A program made the translations under genes and the position numbers. 38,746 bases of DNA from Mollicutes bacterium (GTDB lineage Bacteria; Bacillota_I; Bacilli_A; Izemoplasmatales; Izemoplasmataceae), in the NCBI GenBank assembly GCA_003568315.1, contig PWYL01000059.1:1-38746 (forward strand), written 5' to 3'. The notes under the pieces are model-generated. The model had not been told where the DNA came from, ran no database searches, and saw only the letters and a list, made by a program, of their open reading frames with translations. Positions 16,629-25,762 of this stretch are shown piece by piece (positions within the stretch are counted from its first letter, which is position 1; each line of letters starts with the position of its first letter).

Positions 16629-18185
16629 ATGGAAACCTATCCCTACCGCCATGAACCGCTCACCGATTTCACCCGGGAAGAGAACTACGAAAAATACAAG
16701 GAAGGCTTGAAGATTGTCGAGACCGATCTCGGCAAAACCTATCCGCTCGTCATCGGCGGCGAGCGTGTGAAAAGCGAAGAGACGAAAGTCTCCTTGAATC
16801 CTGCGAATCACGAGGAAGTGGTCGGCATCATCCACCAGGCGAGTGTGCAGGATTGCAAGAAAGCGATGGCCGTGGCCCTCTCGACATTCGAGACATGGTC
16901 GCGCGTCGATCCGATGTTCCGTGCGGATGTGCTCTTCAAATCGGCGGCGATCCTCCGCCGCCGGCGTTTCGAGTTCGCGGCAATCCTCACGAAGGAGGCC
17001 GGTAAGCCCTACTCGGAGGCCGATGCCGATGTGGCCGAGGGAATCGACTTTTTGGAGTATTACGGAAGAGAGATGCTAAGGATCCGTGAGAAGGGCAAAG
17101 AGGTTCTCTCCCGCAGGAACATCGAACGGAACGAATACCGTTTTCTCCCCTTGGGTGTCGGTGTCGTCATCACACCGTTCAATTTTCCCTTGGCTATTCT
17201 CACAGGTATGACGAGTGCGGCCGTCGTGACCGGTAACACTGTGCTTTTGAAACCCGCGAGCACAACCCAGACCATCGCCTACAAGATGCTCGAGGTGTTC
17301 GAAGAGGCGGGACTTCCCGACGGTGTCGTCAATTTCGTGCCCTGCGAGGGGAAAGAGGCCGGCGACTACATGGTGAAGCATTCGAAAACCCGTTTCGTGA
17401 GTTTCACCGGCAGCAAGGATGTCGGGGTGAAAATCTATGAGAATGCGGCCAAGGTCCGGAAAGGACAGATCTGGTTCAAGCGCGTCATCGCCGAGATGGG
17501 CGGCAAGGGAGCCATCATCGTCGATGAGGATGTGGACGTCGAAGAAGCCGCGGACATCCTCATCAAGAGCGCCTTCGGCTTCAGTGGGCAAAAATGCAGC
17601 GCGGCGACCCGCGCTTTCGTCCATGAGAGCCTCTATGATGACTTCCTCGCGACACTGAAGCTCAAGACGGAAAAACTCAAAGTGAACGATCCCGAAACGT
17701 CTTCGACCTTCATGGGTCCCTTGATCGATGAAATTGCCTTCAAGAAGGTCATGTCCTACATCGAGAAAGGCAAGGAGGAAGGGACGCTCCTCACCGGCGG
17801 ACGGGGTGACGATTCCAAAGGCTATTTCGTTGAACCGACGATCTTCACCGACGTGAAGCCGAAAGGAAGCATCATGCAAGAGGAGATTTTCGGTCCCGTC
17901 CTTTGCGTGAACAAGTTCAAAAAGTTCGAGGATGCGATCCGCAAGGCCAACGACACCGAGTACGGCCTCACGGGCGCAATCCTTTCGAAAAACCGCGAGC
18001 ATCTCGAGATGGCCCGGCGGGATTTCCATGTCGGCAATCTCTATTTCAACCGGGGCTGTACCGCGGCCATCGTCGGGTACCAACCCTTCGGCGGTTTCAA
18101 CATGAGCGGCACGAACGCCAAGGCGGGCGGACCCGAATATCTCACGCTCCACATGCAGGCCAAGACGGTGACCGAACAGTACTGA
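16629..18185 (+). CDS. rocA: 1-pyrroline-5-carboxylate (glutamate semialdehyde) dehydrogenase
   Basis: 518 residues, the length of Bacillus RocA (about 515), and collinear with it from HEPLTDF at the start to [20 protein letters not shown] at the end. It oxidises glutamate-5-semialdehyde/P5C to glutamate with NAD+. Catalytic features: Glu289 in IAEMGGKG, nucleophile Cys323 in FSGQKCSA, the NAD-binding TPFNFPLAI and FTGSKDVG, and EEIFGPVL. It follows the DAO gene by 29 bases with TGAGGAG upstream of its ATG, so it completes a substrate-to-glutamate route. A terminator follows at 18214. Confidence 0.95.
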   Translation: METYPYRHEPLTDFTREENYEKYKEGLKIVETDLGKTYPLVIGGERVKSEETKVSLNPANHEEVVGIIHQASVQDCKKAMAVALSTFETWSRVDPMFRADVLFKSAAILRRRRFEFAAILTKEAGKPYSEADADVAEGIDFLEYYGREMLRIREKGKEVLSRRNIERNEYRFLPLGVGVVITPFNFPLAILTGMTSAAVVTGNTVLLKPASTTQTIAYKMLEVFEEAGLPDGVVNFVPCEGKEAGDYMVKHSKTRFVSFTGSKDVGVKIYENAAKVRKGQIWFKRVIAEMGGKGAIIVDEDVDVEEAADILIKSAFGFSGQKCSAATRAFVHESLYDDFLATLKLKTEKLKVNDPETSSTFMGPLIDEIAFKKVMSYIEKGKEEGTLLTGGRGDDSKGYFVEPTIFTDVKPKGSIMQEEIFGPVLCVNKFKKFEDAIRKANDTEYGLTGAILSKNREHLEMARRDFHVGNLYFNRGCTAAIVGYQPFGGFNMSGTNAKAGGPEYLTLHMQAKTVTEQY

Positions 18186-18213
18186 GTCCTTTCCGCAAGG
18201 CCTTCATCGACAG

Positions 18214-18243
18214 AAAAAGTGTTGTTATAGCAACACTTTTTTT
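18214..18243 (+). terminator. Intrinsic terminator after rocA
   Basis: Perfect 11-bp stem (AAAAAGTGTTG with CAACACTTTTT) and loop TTATAG, with a T run on the + side and an A run on the other, so it may act in both directions. Its loop overlaps the -35 of the next promoter. Confidence 0.9.
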
Positions 18244-18251
18244 GTTATGAT
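18222..18251 (+). promoter_or_regulatory. Promoter of the CHR transporter genes
   Basis: TTGTTA (18222-18227), 18-base spacer, TATGAT (18246-18251); the whole -35 and spacer lie in the rocA terminator. Confidence 0.6.
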
Positions 18252-18273
18252 AGGGTTGATTGGACGTGATGGT

Positions 18274-18828
18274 ATGCGAATCAGCCTCGCGAAGCTCTTT
18301 TTTTCCTTCTTGAAGATCGGCGCTTTCACGTTCGGGGGAGGATATGCGATGATCCCTCTTTTCGAACGCGAGTTCGTCAAACGCTACGGCTATCTCGACG
18401 AAGACGAGTTCTATGATGTGCTCGTCATTTGTCAGTCGCTGCCCGGGGTCATCGCCATCAATTTCAGTGTTTTCATCGGCATCAAGCTCCGGGGCAAGGT
18501 GGGCGGCTTCGTCGCCGGTCTCGGGGTGGCCCTTCCTTCTTTCCTCATCATCCTCGTCATCGCCGCCTTCCTTTTCGCCTACATCGAGAACCCTTACGTC
18601 GAAGCGGCCTTCAAAGGGGTGCGGGTCTCGGTCATCGCCCTCATCTTCACTGCGGGCTTCCGTCTCTTCAAACAGAACAAGCACCTTTTCGGCGTCTTCA
18701 TGGCGGTCTTGACCTTTGCGCTTGTCGCCATGGTGCGCTTGCACCCTTTCTTCGTGATTCTCGCCATGGGCGCTTTCGGCTACATCACGACGAAAGTCGG
18801 GGAGGTGGTGCGCCATGCTTCTCATTAA
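18274..18828 (+). CDS. CHR-domain (chromate-type) transporter subunit 1
   Basis: 184 residues with one CHR domain: FLKIGAFTFGGGYAMIPLF at the N-terminus, LPGVIAINFSVFIGIKLRGK in the middle and about five hydrophobic segments. Short CHR proteins are encoded as pairs that assemble as heterodimers, as in Bacillus subtilis ChrA/ChrB (YwrB/YwrA). They export chromate in tested cases; the natural substrate in chromate-free habitats is uncertain. ATG 18274 is chosen because the ATG at 18247 lies inside the -10 box; the ribosome site is weak (GGACGTG), so a TTG at 18256 remains possible. Confidence 0.85.
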   Translation: MRISLAKLFFSFLKIGAFTFGGGYAMIPLFEREFVKRYGYLDEDEFYDVLVICQSLPGVIAINFSVFIGIKLRGKVGGFVAGLGVALPSFLIILVIAAFLFAYIENPYVEAAFKGVRVSVIALIFTAGFRLFKQNKHLFGVFMAVLTFALVAMVRLHPFFVILAMGAFGYITTKVGEVVRHASH

Positions 18829-19336
18829 GCTCTTCTTCACGTTCTTGGGCATCGGCGCGGTCGCTTTCGGCGGGGGATATGCGATGTTGCCGCTATTTGA
18901 GAGGATGATCGTCGAACAGCACGGCTGGTTGGACAGGTCCCTCTTTTTGGACATGATCGCCATCAGCCAGATGACACCCGGTCCCATCGCCATAAACAGC
19001 GCCACTTTCATCGGTTTCCAGATCCAAGGCGTCATCGGGGCGCTTGTGGCCACGATCGGCATGATCACGATTCCCGTCATCCTCATCTCGCTCGTCAGTG
19101 TCTATCGGGAACCGTTCAAGAACTCGAAAGTCGTCCAGGCGATCTTCACGGGCTTGCGGCCGGCCTTGGTCGGACTCATCTTCGCGAGTGTCTTCTCGTT
19201 GGCCAGGGATGCCGTTTTCGACCTCTGGGGACTCATCCTTTTCTTCGTCTTTTTTGGCCTCCTTGCCGTTTTCCGCATCCACCCCATCCTCGTGATTCTC
19301 ATTTCCGCCGTTTTGGGCTTGATTATTTACGCATAG
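18815..19336 (+). CDS. CHR-domain (chromate-type) transporter subunit 2
   Basis: 173 residues, one CHR domain: FLGIGAVAFGGGYAMLPLF, MTPGPIAINSATFIGFQIQG and five hydrophobic segments. It is homologous to the preceding subunit, the same GGGYAM motif being followed by PLFER in each, and overlaps it by 14 bases (GGGAGGTGG upstream of its ATG), so the two are co-translated and should form the antiparallel heterodimer typical of short CHR proteins. The promoter of the next gene begins within its last codons. Confidence 0.87.
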   Translation: MLLIKLFFTFLGIGAVAFGGGYAMLPLFERMIVEQHGWLDRSLFLDMIAISQMTPGPIAINSATFIGFQIQGVIGALVATIGMITIPVILISLVSVYREPFKNSKVVQAIFTGLRPALVGLIFASVFSLARDAVFDLWGLILFFVFFGLLAVFRIHPILVILISAVLGLIIYA

Positions 19337-19347
19337 AGGCATACAAT
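19319..19347 (+). promoter_or_regulatory. Promoter of the ktrB-like gene
   Basis: TTGATT (19319-19324), 17-base spacer, TACAAT (19342-19347); the -35 lies in the end of the upstream coding region. Confidence 0.65.
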
Positions 19348-19385
19348 AGTCCACATGACACATGTCGGTCTTAAGGTGTGTGGCC

Positions 19386-20765
19386 ATGAAAAAGATCCTT
19401 GGGATTCTCAAGAAGGTATTCACGGGGACTTACGCCCGCGGGTTCGTATCAATCTATCTCGTCGCAGCGGTTGTCGGCGCGACGCTTTTGAAATTGCCCG
19501 TGAGTGTGCAAAGCGGGGTCGAGCTTTCGTGGGTCGACGCGCTCTTCGTCTCGGCGAGCGGTCTATCCACGACAGGACTCACGCCTGTCGTGGTGAAGGA
19601 CACGTTCACCATATTCGGACAGACCGTACTCGCCTTCATCATCCAGTTCGGTGGTATCGGTCTCATCATGATGGTCGCGATATTCTGGCTCGCTGTCCGG
19701 AAAAAGATCGGTTTCCGCGAACGCGGGATGATGATGACAGACCAGAACCAGCTCTCCCAAGAGGGAATCGTCCGGTTTGTGCGGAATGTGCTCATCGTCA
19801 TCTTCACAATCGAGATTATCGCTTTCACAATCATGAGCGGATACCTCTTTTTTTCAGGGACTTTCGCTCTTCGCGAGGCCTTGTTCCAGTCTTTCTTTTT
19901 AACGATCTCGCTTTTCACGAACGCCGGTTTCGACATTGCCCCCGGGGCGGACAGTTTCGCGATGTTCGCCAATGACTATTTCATGCAGACACTCGCGATG
20001 AGTCTCATGTTCATGGGAGCTATGGGTTTTTGGCCTTTGGCCGAGCTGAAGGAGTTCGTCGTCGCCAAGATGAACGGTGAAAAATTCAAGTTCTCGATAT
20101 TTGTGAAGCTTCTCGTCGGACTTCACCTTTCCATCTGGCTTTTGAGCGCTTTATTGCTTTTTGTCGTGGAACGGGGAGATTTCCTCGCTGGAAAAGGTTT
20201 TTTCGAAGGTCTCTATTACACACTCTTCATGTCCTTGACGACAAGGAACGCCGGATTTTCGACGATGGATGTCGGCGATTTTTCATCGTCGACGCATGTC
20301 CTCTTTGTCATGTTGATGTTTTTGGGCAGCTCCCCGAACAGTGCCGGGGGAGGTATCCGCACGACGACACTCTTTGTGATTCTTCTTACGTTGCGCTCCT
20401 TCGCGAGAGGCTACGACCAGATCGTCTTCCGGGAACGATCCATCAAGGCGGAGACCATCCGGAAAGCATTCATCGCGCTCGTCATGGCCGGGTTCCTGGT
20501 TGTCACGGGGACGTTTCTTCTCACCATCTTCGAGAATCACTCCACAAAAGAGATCGTCTTCGAGGTCACGAGCGCTTTCGGGACGACGGGGCTTTCATTG
20601 GGCGTGACCGCTGACAGTGCGACGAGATGGGTTTCGAAACTGGTGCTCGTGTTTGTCATGTTCGTCGGTAGGGTAGGCGTGGTAGCTTTCCTCTTGATGT
20701 TCCGTCCGGAAAGGAAAATCAAGGGCTATGTGCAGTATCCGGAAATGGATGTCATCGTTGGGTGA
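19386..20765 (+). CDS. ktrB: Potassium uptake protein, KtrB/TrkH family
   Basis: 459 residues; four M1-P-M2 repeats with the pore loops visible as SGLSTTGLT, FTNAGFD, TTRNAGFST and TTGLSLG, each carrying the single filter glycine typical of KtrB/TrkH. The third M2 helix is broken by the Gly-rich SSPNSAGGGIRT gate loop seen in KtrB. It imports K+ and needs a cytosolic RCK ring (KtrA), which is not adjacent. Start: the frame opens at ATG 19362, only about eight bases after the predicted transcription start, so ATG 19386 (MKKILGILKK, with TAAGGTG upstream) is preferred. Confidence 0.9.
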   Translation: MKKILGILKKVFTGTYARGFVSIYLVAAVVGATLLKLPVSVQSGVELSWVDALFVSASGLSTTGLTPVVVKDTFTIFGQTVLAFIIQFGGIGLIMMVAIFWLAVRKKIGFRERGMMMTDQNQLSQEGIVRFVRNVLIVIFTIEIIAFTIMSGYLFFSGTFALREALFQSFFLTISLFTNAGFDIAPGADSFAMFANDYFMQTLAMSLMFMGAMGFWPLAELKEFVVAKMNGEKFKFSIFVKLLVGLHLSIWLLSALLLFVVERGDFLAGKGFFEGLYYTLFMSLTTRNAGFSTMDVGDFSSSTHVLFVMLMFLGSSPNSAGGGIRTTTLFVILLTLRSFARGYDQIVFRERSIKAETIRKAFIALVMAGFLVVTGTFLLTIFENHSTKEIVFEVTSAFGTTGLSLGVTADSATRWVSKLVLVFVMFVGRVGVVAFLLMFRPERKIKGYVQYPEMDVIVG

Positions 20766-20786
20766 GAACCGGGTGTTTTCTCCGTA

Positions 20787-20795
20787 TGGTATAAT
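20787..20795 (+). promoter_or_regulatory. Extended -10 promoter of trmFO-xerC-rlmH
   Basis: TGGTATAAT, with -10 at 20790-20795; no recognisable -35. Confidence 0.65.
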
Positions 20796-20826
20796 GGGAT
20801 GGAAGGAATAGGGAGAGGATGGCAAC

Positions 20827-22128
20827 ATGGAACGTGTCAAAGTGATCGGAGCCGGCCTCGCCGGAAGCGAGGCCGCCTACCAGCTCGCCAAAAGGGACAT
20901 TCCCGTGACGCTTTGCGAGATGCGTCCGAAAAAGATGACCCCGGCCCACCAGACGGGGCTTTTCGCCGAGCTCGTCTGTTCGAACTCTCTGCGGAGCGAC
21001 AGACTCAAAAACGCCGTCGGCGTCCTCAAAGAAGAGATGCGTTTGTTCGATTCTCTGATCATGAAAGCCGCCGGAGAGACGAGAGTCGCCGCCGGCGGGG
21101 CACTCGCCGTCGACAGGACGAAATTCGCGAATAAAGTGACCGATACGCTCAAGAACCATCCGCTCGTCACGGTGCGTCAAGAAGAAATCGAAAGGATTCC
21201 CGAAGATGGCTACACCATCGTCGCTTCGGGCCCTTTGACGGAAGGGGCCCTCGCCGAAAGCATAAAAGCGCACACCAAGGACGAAGGTCTTTTCTTCTTC
21301 GACGCCGTGGCGCCGATCGTCACCGCGGATTCCATAGACCAGAAGAAATGTTATCGGAAGAACCGCTATGAAGAAGGGGAAGGGGACTATCTGAACTGCC
21401 CCATGACAAAAGCGGAATACGATCTGTTCTACCACACCCTGTTGAAAAGCGAGACGGTCGGACTGCGCGAGTTCGAAAAGAAGGTCTTCGAGGGCTGTGT
21501 TCCCATCGAGACCCTCGCGAGAAGAGGAAAGGACACCCTCCGGTTCGGACCCTTGAAACCGGTCGGGCTCGAAAAAGACGAAGACCACGAGCCCCACGCC
21601 GTCGTGCAACTGCGCCAAGACGATGCGCGCGAGGTCCTCTACAATCTGGTGGGCTTTCAGACCCGGCTCACGCATCCGGCACAACGCGAACTCATAAGGA
21701 CGATCCCCGGCCTCGAGAACGCGGAGATCGTCCGCTACGGCGTCATGCACAAGAACACCTTCTTGAATGCTCCCCGTCACCTCAAGAGCACCTATCAGAG
21801 CAGACACGACGAGAAAGTCTTTTTCGCCGGACAGATCACCGGCGTCGAAGGCTATGTCGAGAGTGCCGCGAGCGGCTTGGTCGCCGCCTTCAACATGGCC
21901 CGTCTCATCCAGGGGAAAGAACTTGTCGCTTTCCCGAAGACGACCGTGACAGGAGCGCAGGCCGACTATATCGCAATGGCCGATCCGGGCCGTTTCCAAC
22001 CGATGAATGCCAACTTCGGCCTTTTGCCCCCTTTGCAGTATCGTCTTCCCAAGCCGGAAAGGAAGAAGGCCTACGCCGAAAGGGCGCTCGATGCCATGCG
22101 GGCCTTCCGGAGTGAACATGATGCGTGA
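20827..22128 (+). CDS. trmFO: Methylenetetrahydrofolate--tRNA-(uracil-5-)-methyltransferase
   Basis: 433 residues, normal for TrmFO, which makes ribothymidine at U54 of tRNA from methylene-THF and FADH2. The FAD loop [19 protein letters not shown] lies at the N-terminus; family blocks [10 protein letters not shown] (Cys51) and [14 protein letters not shown] (Cys224) carry the two cysteines equivalent to Bacillus subtilis Cys53/Cys226, and [11 protein letters not shown] and [18 protein letters not shown] are diagnostic. Gene order trmFO-xerC is common in Bacillota. The stop overlaps the xerC start. Confidence 0.97.
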   Translation: MERVKVIGAGLAGSEAAYQLAKRDIPVTLCEMRPKKMTPAHQTGLFAELVCSNSLRSDRLKNAVGVLKEEMRLFDSLIMKAAGETRVAAGGALAVDRTKFANKVTDTLKNHPLVTVRQEEIERIPEDGYTIVASGPLTEGALAESIKAHTKDEGLFFFDAVAPIVTADSIDQKKCYRKNRYEEGEGDYLNCPMTKAEYDLFYHTLLKSETVGLREFEKKVFEGCVPIETLARRGKDTLRFGPLKPVGLEKDEDHEPHAVVQLRQDDAREVLYNLVGFQTRLTHPAQRELIRTIPGLENAEIVRYGVMHKNTFLNAPRHLKSTYQSRHDEKVFFAGQITGVEGYVESAASGLVAAFNMARLIQGKELVAFPKTTVTGAQADYIAMADPGRFQPMNANFGLLPPLQYRLPKPERKKAYAERALDAMRAFRSEHDA

Positions 22129-23020
22129 TGAAGTCCTGATCGGCGAATTCGAGGATTATCTCTTGGGCATCAGACGCTACAGCGAGGCCACCGCCAAGGC
22201 CTACACCCACGACATCGGCGAGCTTCTCGCCTTTTTGCGGCGGGAGGATTTCGCCGGTCTGACAAAGGTCTCCCCGCGCATCGCGAAGTTCTATGTCGGT
22301 GAACTCGCCGGGCGTTTCGAGCCCGCGAGTGTCGCGAGGAAAATATCCACACTCAGATCCTTCTATCGTTTTCTCGTCGATGAAGGACATATGGAGACCC
22401 ACCCTTTTCTCGAGGTGAAGATTCCCAAAGTGAAAAGACGGTTACCCCGTTTCGTCTATCCCGAGGACATCGAAGAAGTCTTCGCTTCCATCGACAGAAC
22501 GACCGACAAAGGCAAACGCAATCTGACCCTTTTGGAGCTTCTCTACACGAGCGGCATCCGCATCGGCGAATGCGTGCAAGTGAAGACGCGTGATGTTTCC
22601 TTGGAAAAAAGAACTCTCATCGTCCACGGAAAAGGCGGAAAGGACCGGATCGTACCCCTGGGAGAGAGGTTCGTCGACACGTGCCGGGACTATCTCCTTT
22701 CGGCCAGGAAGAATATCATGAAGAAAAAGGACCACCCCCATCTCTTCGTGAATCTCCGGGGAGACCCTGTGACTGCACGCGGGGTGCGCCACATCCTCGA
22801 TTCCCTCCTCAAAGAGGCCGGAAGCATCCTCGAACTGAAACCGCACACGCTCAGACACACCTTCGCTTCGCACATGCTTTCACGGGGCGCGGACATGCGG
22901 AGTGTGCAGGAGATGCTCGGACACGAACACATATCGAGCACCCAGATCTACACACAGATCACGAAAGAGGATCTGAAGGCGCGCTACCTCGAAGCGCATC
23001 CGCGGGCGAAGAAGAAATGA
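22118..23020 (+). CDS. xerC: Tyrosine recombinase XerC-type
   Basis: 300 residues, standard for XerC/XerD. The N-terminal SAM-like DNA-binding domain covers about 1-95; the catalytic domain has all six active residues: Arg148 (SGIRIGE), Lys175 (KGGKDR), His243 and Arg246 ([10 protein letters not shown]), His269 (LGHEHISS) and Tyr278 (TQIYTQI). It resolves chromosome dimers at dif with a XerD partner. Position behind trmFO favours the XerC/CodV identity over XerD. The ATG at 22118 overlaps the trmFO stop; GGAG at 22109-22112 is suitably spaced. The dif site was not seen in the window. Confidence 0.92.
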   Translation: MMRDEVLIGEFEDYLLGIRRYSEATAKAYTHDIGELLAFLRREDFAGLTKVSPRIAKFYVGELAGRFEPASVARKISTLRSFYRFLVDEGHMETHPFLEVKIPKVKRRLPRFVYPEDIEEVFASIDRTTDKGKRNLTLLELLYTSGIRIGECVQVKTRDVSLEKRTLIVHGKGGKDRIVPLGERFVDTCRDYLLSARKNIMKKKDHPHLFVNLRGDPVTARGVRHILDSLLKEAGSILELKPHTLRHTFASHMLSRGADMRSVQEMLGHEHISSTQIYTQITKEDLKARYLEAHPRAKKK

Positions 23021-23496
23021 TGCATGTCCAAATCATAGCCGTAGGGAAAATCAAGAAAGAGCCCATTCGCGAAGCCATCGCCGAATATGAGACCCGGCTG
23101 ACTGCCCAGATGAAGGTGGAAGTGACGGAAGTCGCGCCGGCCCGACTTTCTTCCGATCCTTCACAGAAAGAAATCCAAAAAGCCAAGGAAAAAGAGGGCG
23201 AAGCACTCCTCGCCAGAGCCTCCGCAGGCTACAAGGTGGCCTTGGACCAACGAGGCAGGATGACAGACAGCGAATCCTTCGCCCGTCTTTTGCGTGATGT
23301 GCGCGATTTCCGGGGTGGCCGCTTCGTCTTTTTCATCGGTGGCTCACACGGTCTTTCGCGTGAAGTGCGAAAGACGGCCGACCTTGTCCTCTCGTTCTCG
23401 AAGATGACCTTTCCGCACGAGCTTTTCCGTTTGATCCTTATCGAACAATTATACCGAGGCATGAAAATCCTCCAAGGTGCGGCATATCACAAATGA
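23017..23496 (+). CDS. rlmH: 23S rRNA (pseudouridine1915-N3)-methyltransferase
   Basis: 159 residues, the exact size class of RlmH (YbeA/YydA), a SPOUT-fold homodimer that methylates pseudouridine 1915 in helix 69 of 23S rRNA. Hallmarks: IIAVGKIKKE at the start, VALDQRGRMTDSESFA, the knotted SAM pocket FFIGGSHGLS and the C-terminal LSFSKMTFPHELFRLILIEQLYR. The ATG overlaps the xerC stop (ATGA); a second in-frame ATG follows at 23020. It is the last gene of the trmFO-xerC-rlmH unit. Confidence 0.96.
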   Translation: MMHVQIIAVGKIKKEPIREAIAEYETRLTAQMKVEVTEVAPARLSSDPSQKEIQKAKEKEGEALLARASAGYKVALDQRGRMTDSESFARLLRDVRDFRGGRFVFFIGGSHGLSREVRKTADLVLSFSKMTFPHELFRLILIEQLYRGMKILQGAAYHK

Positions 23497-23569
23497 CCGG
23501 AAAGGACCCCCCCGGGGTCAGGATGATATTTTCGTTTCCGGACATTCCACCTGCATGATCACCCCCCAA

Positions 23570-23590
23570 AAACCGCAACCGGCGGTTTTA
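23570..23590 (+). terminator. Terminator after rlmH
   Basis: AAAACCGC pairs with GCGGTTTT around AACCG; the right arm itself supplies the T run. Confidence 0.7.
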
Positions 23591-23684
23591 TGTTTGCCCG
23601 CTCAGATTCCCGCTTGTCGGTTTTACGCTTTCTCACATGCCGTGATCAACCAAGAATGCATCCAATACATCATGTTGGAAACGG

Positions 23685-23704
23685 TCGGGAAACCCGAAGT
23701 TTTT
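23685..23704 (+). terminator. Second small terminator-like hairpin
   Basis: TCGGG-AAA-CCCGA followed by AG and five T. A short stem, so only moderately likely. Confidence 0.4.
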
Positions 23705-23770
23705 GTTTCGGATGAAAGCCTCATGAGCGGAAATACTTTCTTCGCACCTCTTTTATTCTTTGCCACTTTT

Positions 23771-23779
23771 TGGTAGAAT
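23771..23779 (+). promoter_or_regulatory. Extended -10 promoter of the DUF1576-like pair
   Basis: TGGTAGAAT, with -10 at 23774-23779; the -35 region (TTTTAT) is poor. Confidence 0.55.
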
Positions 23780-23811
23780 TTACAAGACAGCGTTCGCATC
23801 TATGGGGGGTC

Positions 23812-25116
23812 ATGCATGAGATGATGTTCAAAACCTTGTTGAAACCTCGGACGGCTCTGATTTTGATGTTCTTGATCCTTTTCGCGATGGCCTTCTTTTT
23901 TGACGATGCATCAACGATCTATCATGGCTATATCGCCATCTTGAAGAGTCCGAGCATCCTGATAAGCGACTATCTGGAGATCGGCGGCTTGGGTGCAACG
24001 CTTTTTAATGTCGCCACCATCCTCCTCATCAACGTCATCATGATCAGTTTCTTGAAAACGAAGATGTCCGGACCCGTTTTCGCCGGCATTTTGACGATCG
24101 CCGGCTTTTCTTTCTTCGGCAAGAACATCTTCAACACCATCCCCATCTATGTCGGGATATATCTATATGCCCGGTTGCAGAAACTCGACTTCAAATCCTT
24201 CCTCATCGTCGTGCTTTTCTCGACGGGTATCTCGCCTGTCGTCAGTTTCATGATCTTCGGGATCGACTGGTCGGGATGGTTCCGATTAGCCCCCTTTTGG
24301 AACTATTGGATAGGCATCCCCGCGGGTGTCCTCGTCGGCATTTTCACGGGGTTCGTCCTGCCGGCGCTTTCCGCCCACACGATCCGCTTCCACAAAGGCT
24401 ACAACCTCTACAATATCGGGTTCGCGATGGGAATCCTCTCCATGCTCTTTTCCGCCCTGTTCAGAAGTTTCCGGGCCATCGATCTCGACCAGGGTGGCCC
24501 CACGAGCGAAGCGTACCATGCGGAGTTGATGGTTCTGACGATCGTTTTGTCACTCATCTTCATCGCCATCGCCTACATCAACGATCCGCGGGTGCACAAG
24601 AAGTACATCGGGCTCATGAAGTCGTCGGGGAGACTCGTTTCGGATTTCATCCGTGATTACGGCCGCAGCGTATCCATGCTCAATGTCGGCATCATGGGAC
24701 TGCTTTGCGCACTGGTGCTATGGCTCCTCGGGTTCGAGATCAACGGACCCATGATGGGCGCCATTCTGACGGTGATGGGTTTCGGCGCTTTCGGAAAGCA
24801 TCCCAGGAACTGTCTTCCGGTGATGCTTGGGGCCTATCTCGCAGTCGTACTCACCGACTACACTTTCGATGGCATCGGGATGATGATCGCCATACTCTTC
24901 GTGACGGCCGCTTCCCCCATCGCGGGCCGTTACGGCGTGCTCATCGGCATTTTGGCCGGTTTCATCCACGTGGCCATCACACCGTTGGCTCTCGTGTTCC
25001 AAGAAGGCGGCTTCAACCTCTACAACAACGGTTTCGCCGCCGGCTTCGTGGCGGCCTTGATGGTTCCGTTCCTTGAAGCGCTGACCAAGAAGAACAATGA
25101 GGAGGAAGAGGAATGA
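23812..25116 (+). CDS. DUF1576-like polytopic membrane protein
   Basis: About 434 residues with roughly ten to twelve hydrophobic segments and a Glu-rich tail (NNEEEEE). I place it in the DUF1576 family of Bacillota membrane proteins of unknown function, from overall look. It has an internal duplication: MSGPVFAGILTIAGFSFFGK with NTIPIYVGIYLYA in the first half matches INGPMMGAILTVMGFGAFGK with NCLPVMLGAYLAV in the second, and KGYNLYNIGFAMG matches GGFNLYNNGFAAG. Paired repeats with conserved polar NLYN motifs suggest a two-fold transporter. ATG 23812 follows GGGGGG closely; ATG 23821 is an alternative. It overlaps the next gene by four bases. Confidence 0.75.
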   Translation: MHEMMFKTLLKPRTALILMFLILFAMAFFFDDASTIYHGYIAILKSPSILISDYLEIGGLGATLFNVATILLINVIMISFLKTKMSGPVFAGILTIAGFSFFGKNIFNTIPIYVGIYLYARLQKLDFKSFLIVVLFSTGISPVVSFMIFGIDWSGWFRLAPFWNYWIGIPAGVLVGIFTGFVLPALSAHTIRFHKGYNLYNIGFAMGILSMLFSALFRSFRAIDLDQGGPTSEAYHAELMVLTIVLSLIFIAIAYINDPRVHKKYIGLMKSSGRLVSDFIRDYGRSVSMLNVGIMGLLCALVLWLLGFEINGPMMGAILTVMGFGAFGKHPRNCLPVMLGAYLAVVLTDYTFDGIGMMIAILFVTAASPIAGRYGVLIGILAGFIHVAITPLALVFQEGGFNLYNNGFAAGFVAALMVPFLEALTKKNNEEEEE

Positions 25117-25463
25117 AGAGACAAGAAATCCGCATTCTCACAATGATCATCCGCGAATTGAGCCTTGTGATGTTGATGAACAATCACGACACGTTTTCCG
25201 TCACCCTCGAGAAACGCCCCAAGGAGACCCGGTTCATCCTGAAGACGGACACCCTCGCCGACGAGTTGTTGACGCGCATGCAAGAAAAAGTGAACCGGGA
25301 GCGGGAAATGGAGGTGGAAACCTACGGCTGGGAACTCGTGGGTGATGTCGATAAGCAAAGCGAATTCGAGATTCTCGGGTTGTTGATCGACTATATGGAG
25401 GTTGAAGAGACGGATGGAGAAATGGTGCTCACTTTCGTGAGAAAAAGCATGTACAGAGAATGA
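25113..25463 (+). CDS. Hypothetical protein coupled to the DUF1576-like gene
   Basis: 116 residues, soluble, with no signal peptide and no motif I recognise. The start (ATGA overlap with the upstream stop, GAGGAAGAGG just before) shows tight translational coupling, so a functional link with the membrane protein is likely. Predicted layout: helix (EIRILTMIIRELSLVMLMNN), two strands (DTFSVTLEKRP, TRFILKTDT), helix (LADELLTRMQEKVNREREME), then a strand-helix-strand end. It could be a cytoplasmic regulatory or assembly partner (inference). Confidence 0.75.
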   Translation: MKRQEIRILTMIIRELSLVMLMNNHDTFSVTLEKRPKETRFILKTDTLADELLTRMQEKVNREREMEVETYGWELVGDVDKQSEFEILGLLIDYMEVEETDGEMVLTFVRKSMYRE

Positions 25464-25762
25464 TTTCTCCGTCTCATCTTCTTTCTGGTTGATTAGATTG
25501 ACACGGCCTTCACCATGGAATGTGAAAAAACAAACGATTCACCCATGTGCCCGTCTTGTTTTCAAGAGATATCACAGGGGGGATCGTTTTTGTATTACCG
25601 GAACACGAGAAAAAAATGCTCGCCCGAAAGACACGCAAGAAAACGTGGGTCCGGGGGCTTTTTTGTCCGGAGTGATACCTTGAAGAACGGAAAGGTCCTC
25701 TTGAGATGAGACTAGTGCGCTCACCAAAGACAGGGGGTTTTTGATGTTGCAAGGGAAAGTGG

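Larger units (their letters stand above)
23497..23811 (+). other. Gap between rlmH and the DUF1576-like gene
   Basis: No convincing gene. It holds a GACCCC/GGGGTC hairpin at 23505-23519, two terminator-like hairpins (23570-23590 and 23685-23704) and the promoter of the next gene. A 99-codon open frame crosses most of it but has no ribosome site and no recognisable content. Confidence 0.6.

Noticed and set aside
23477-23776. 99-codon + strand frame after rlmH
   Set aside because: It starts inside rlmH in another frame, lacks a ribosome site, crosses two terminator-like hairpins and has no recognisable content.
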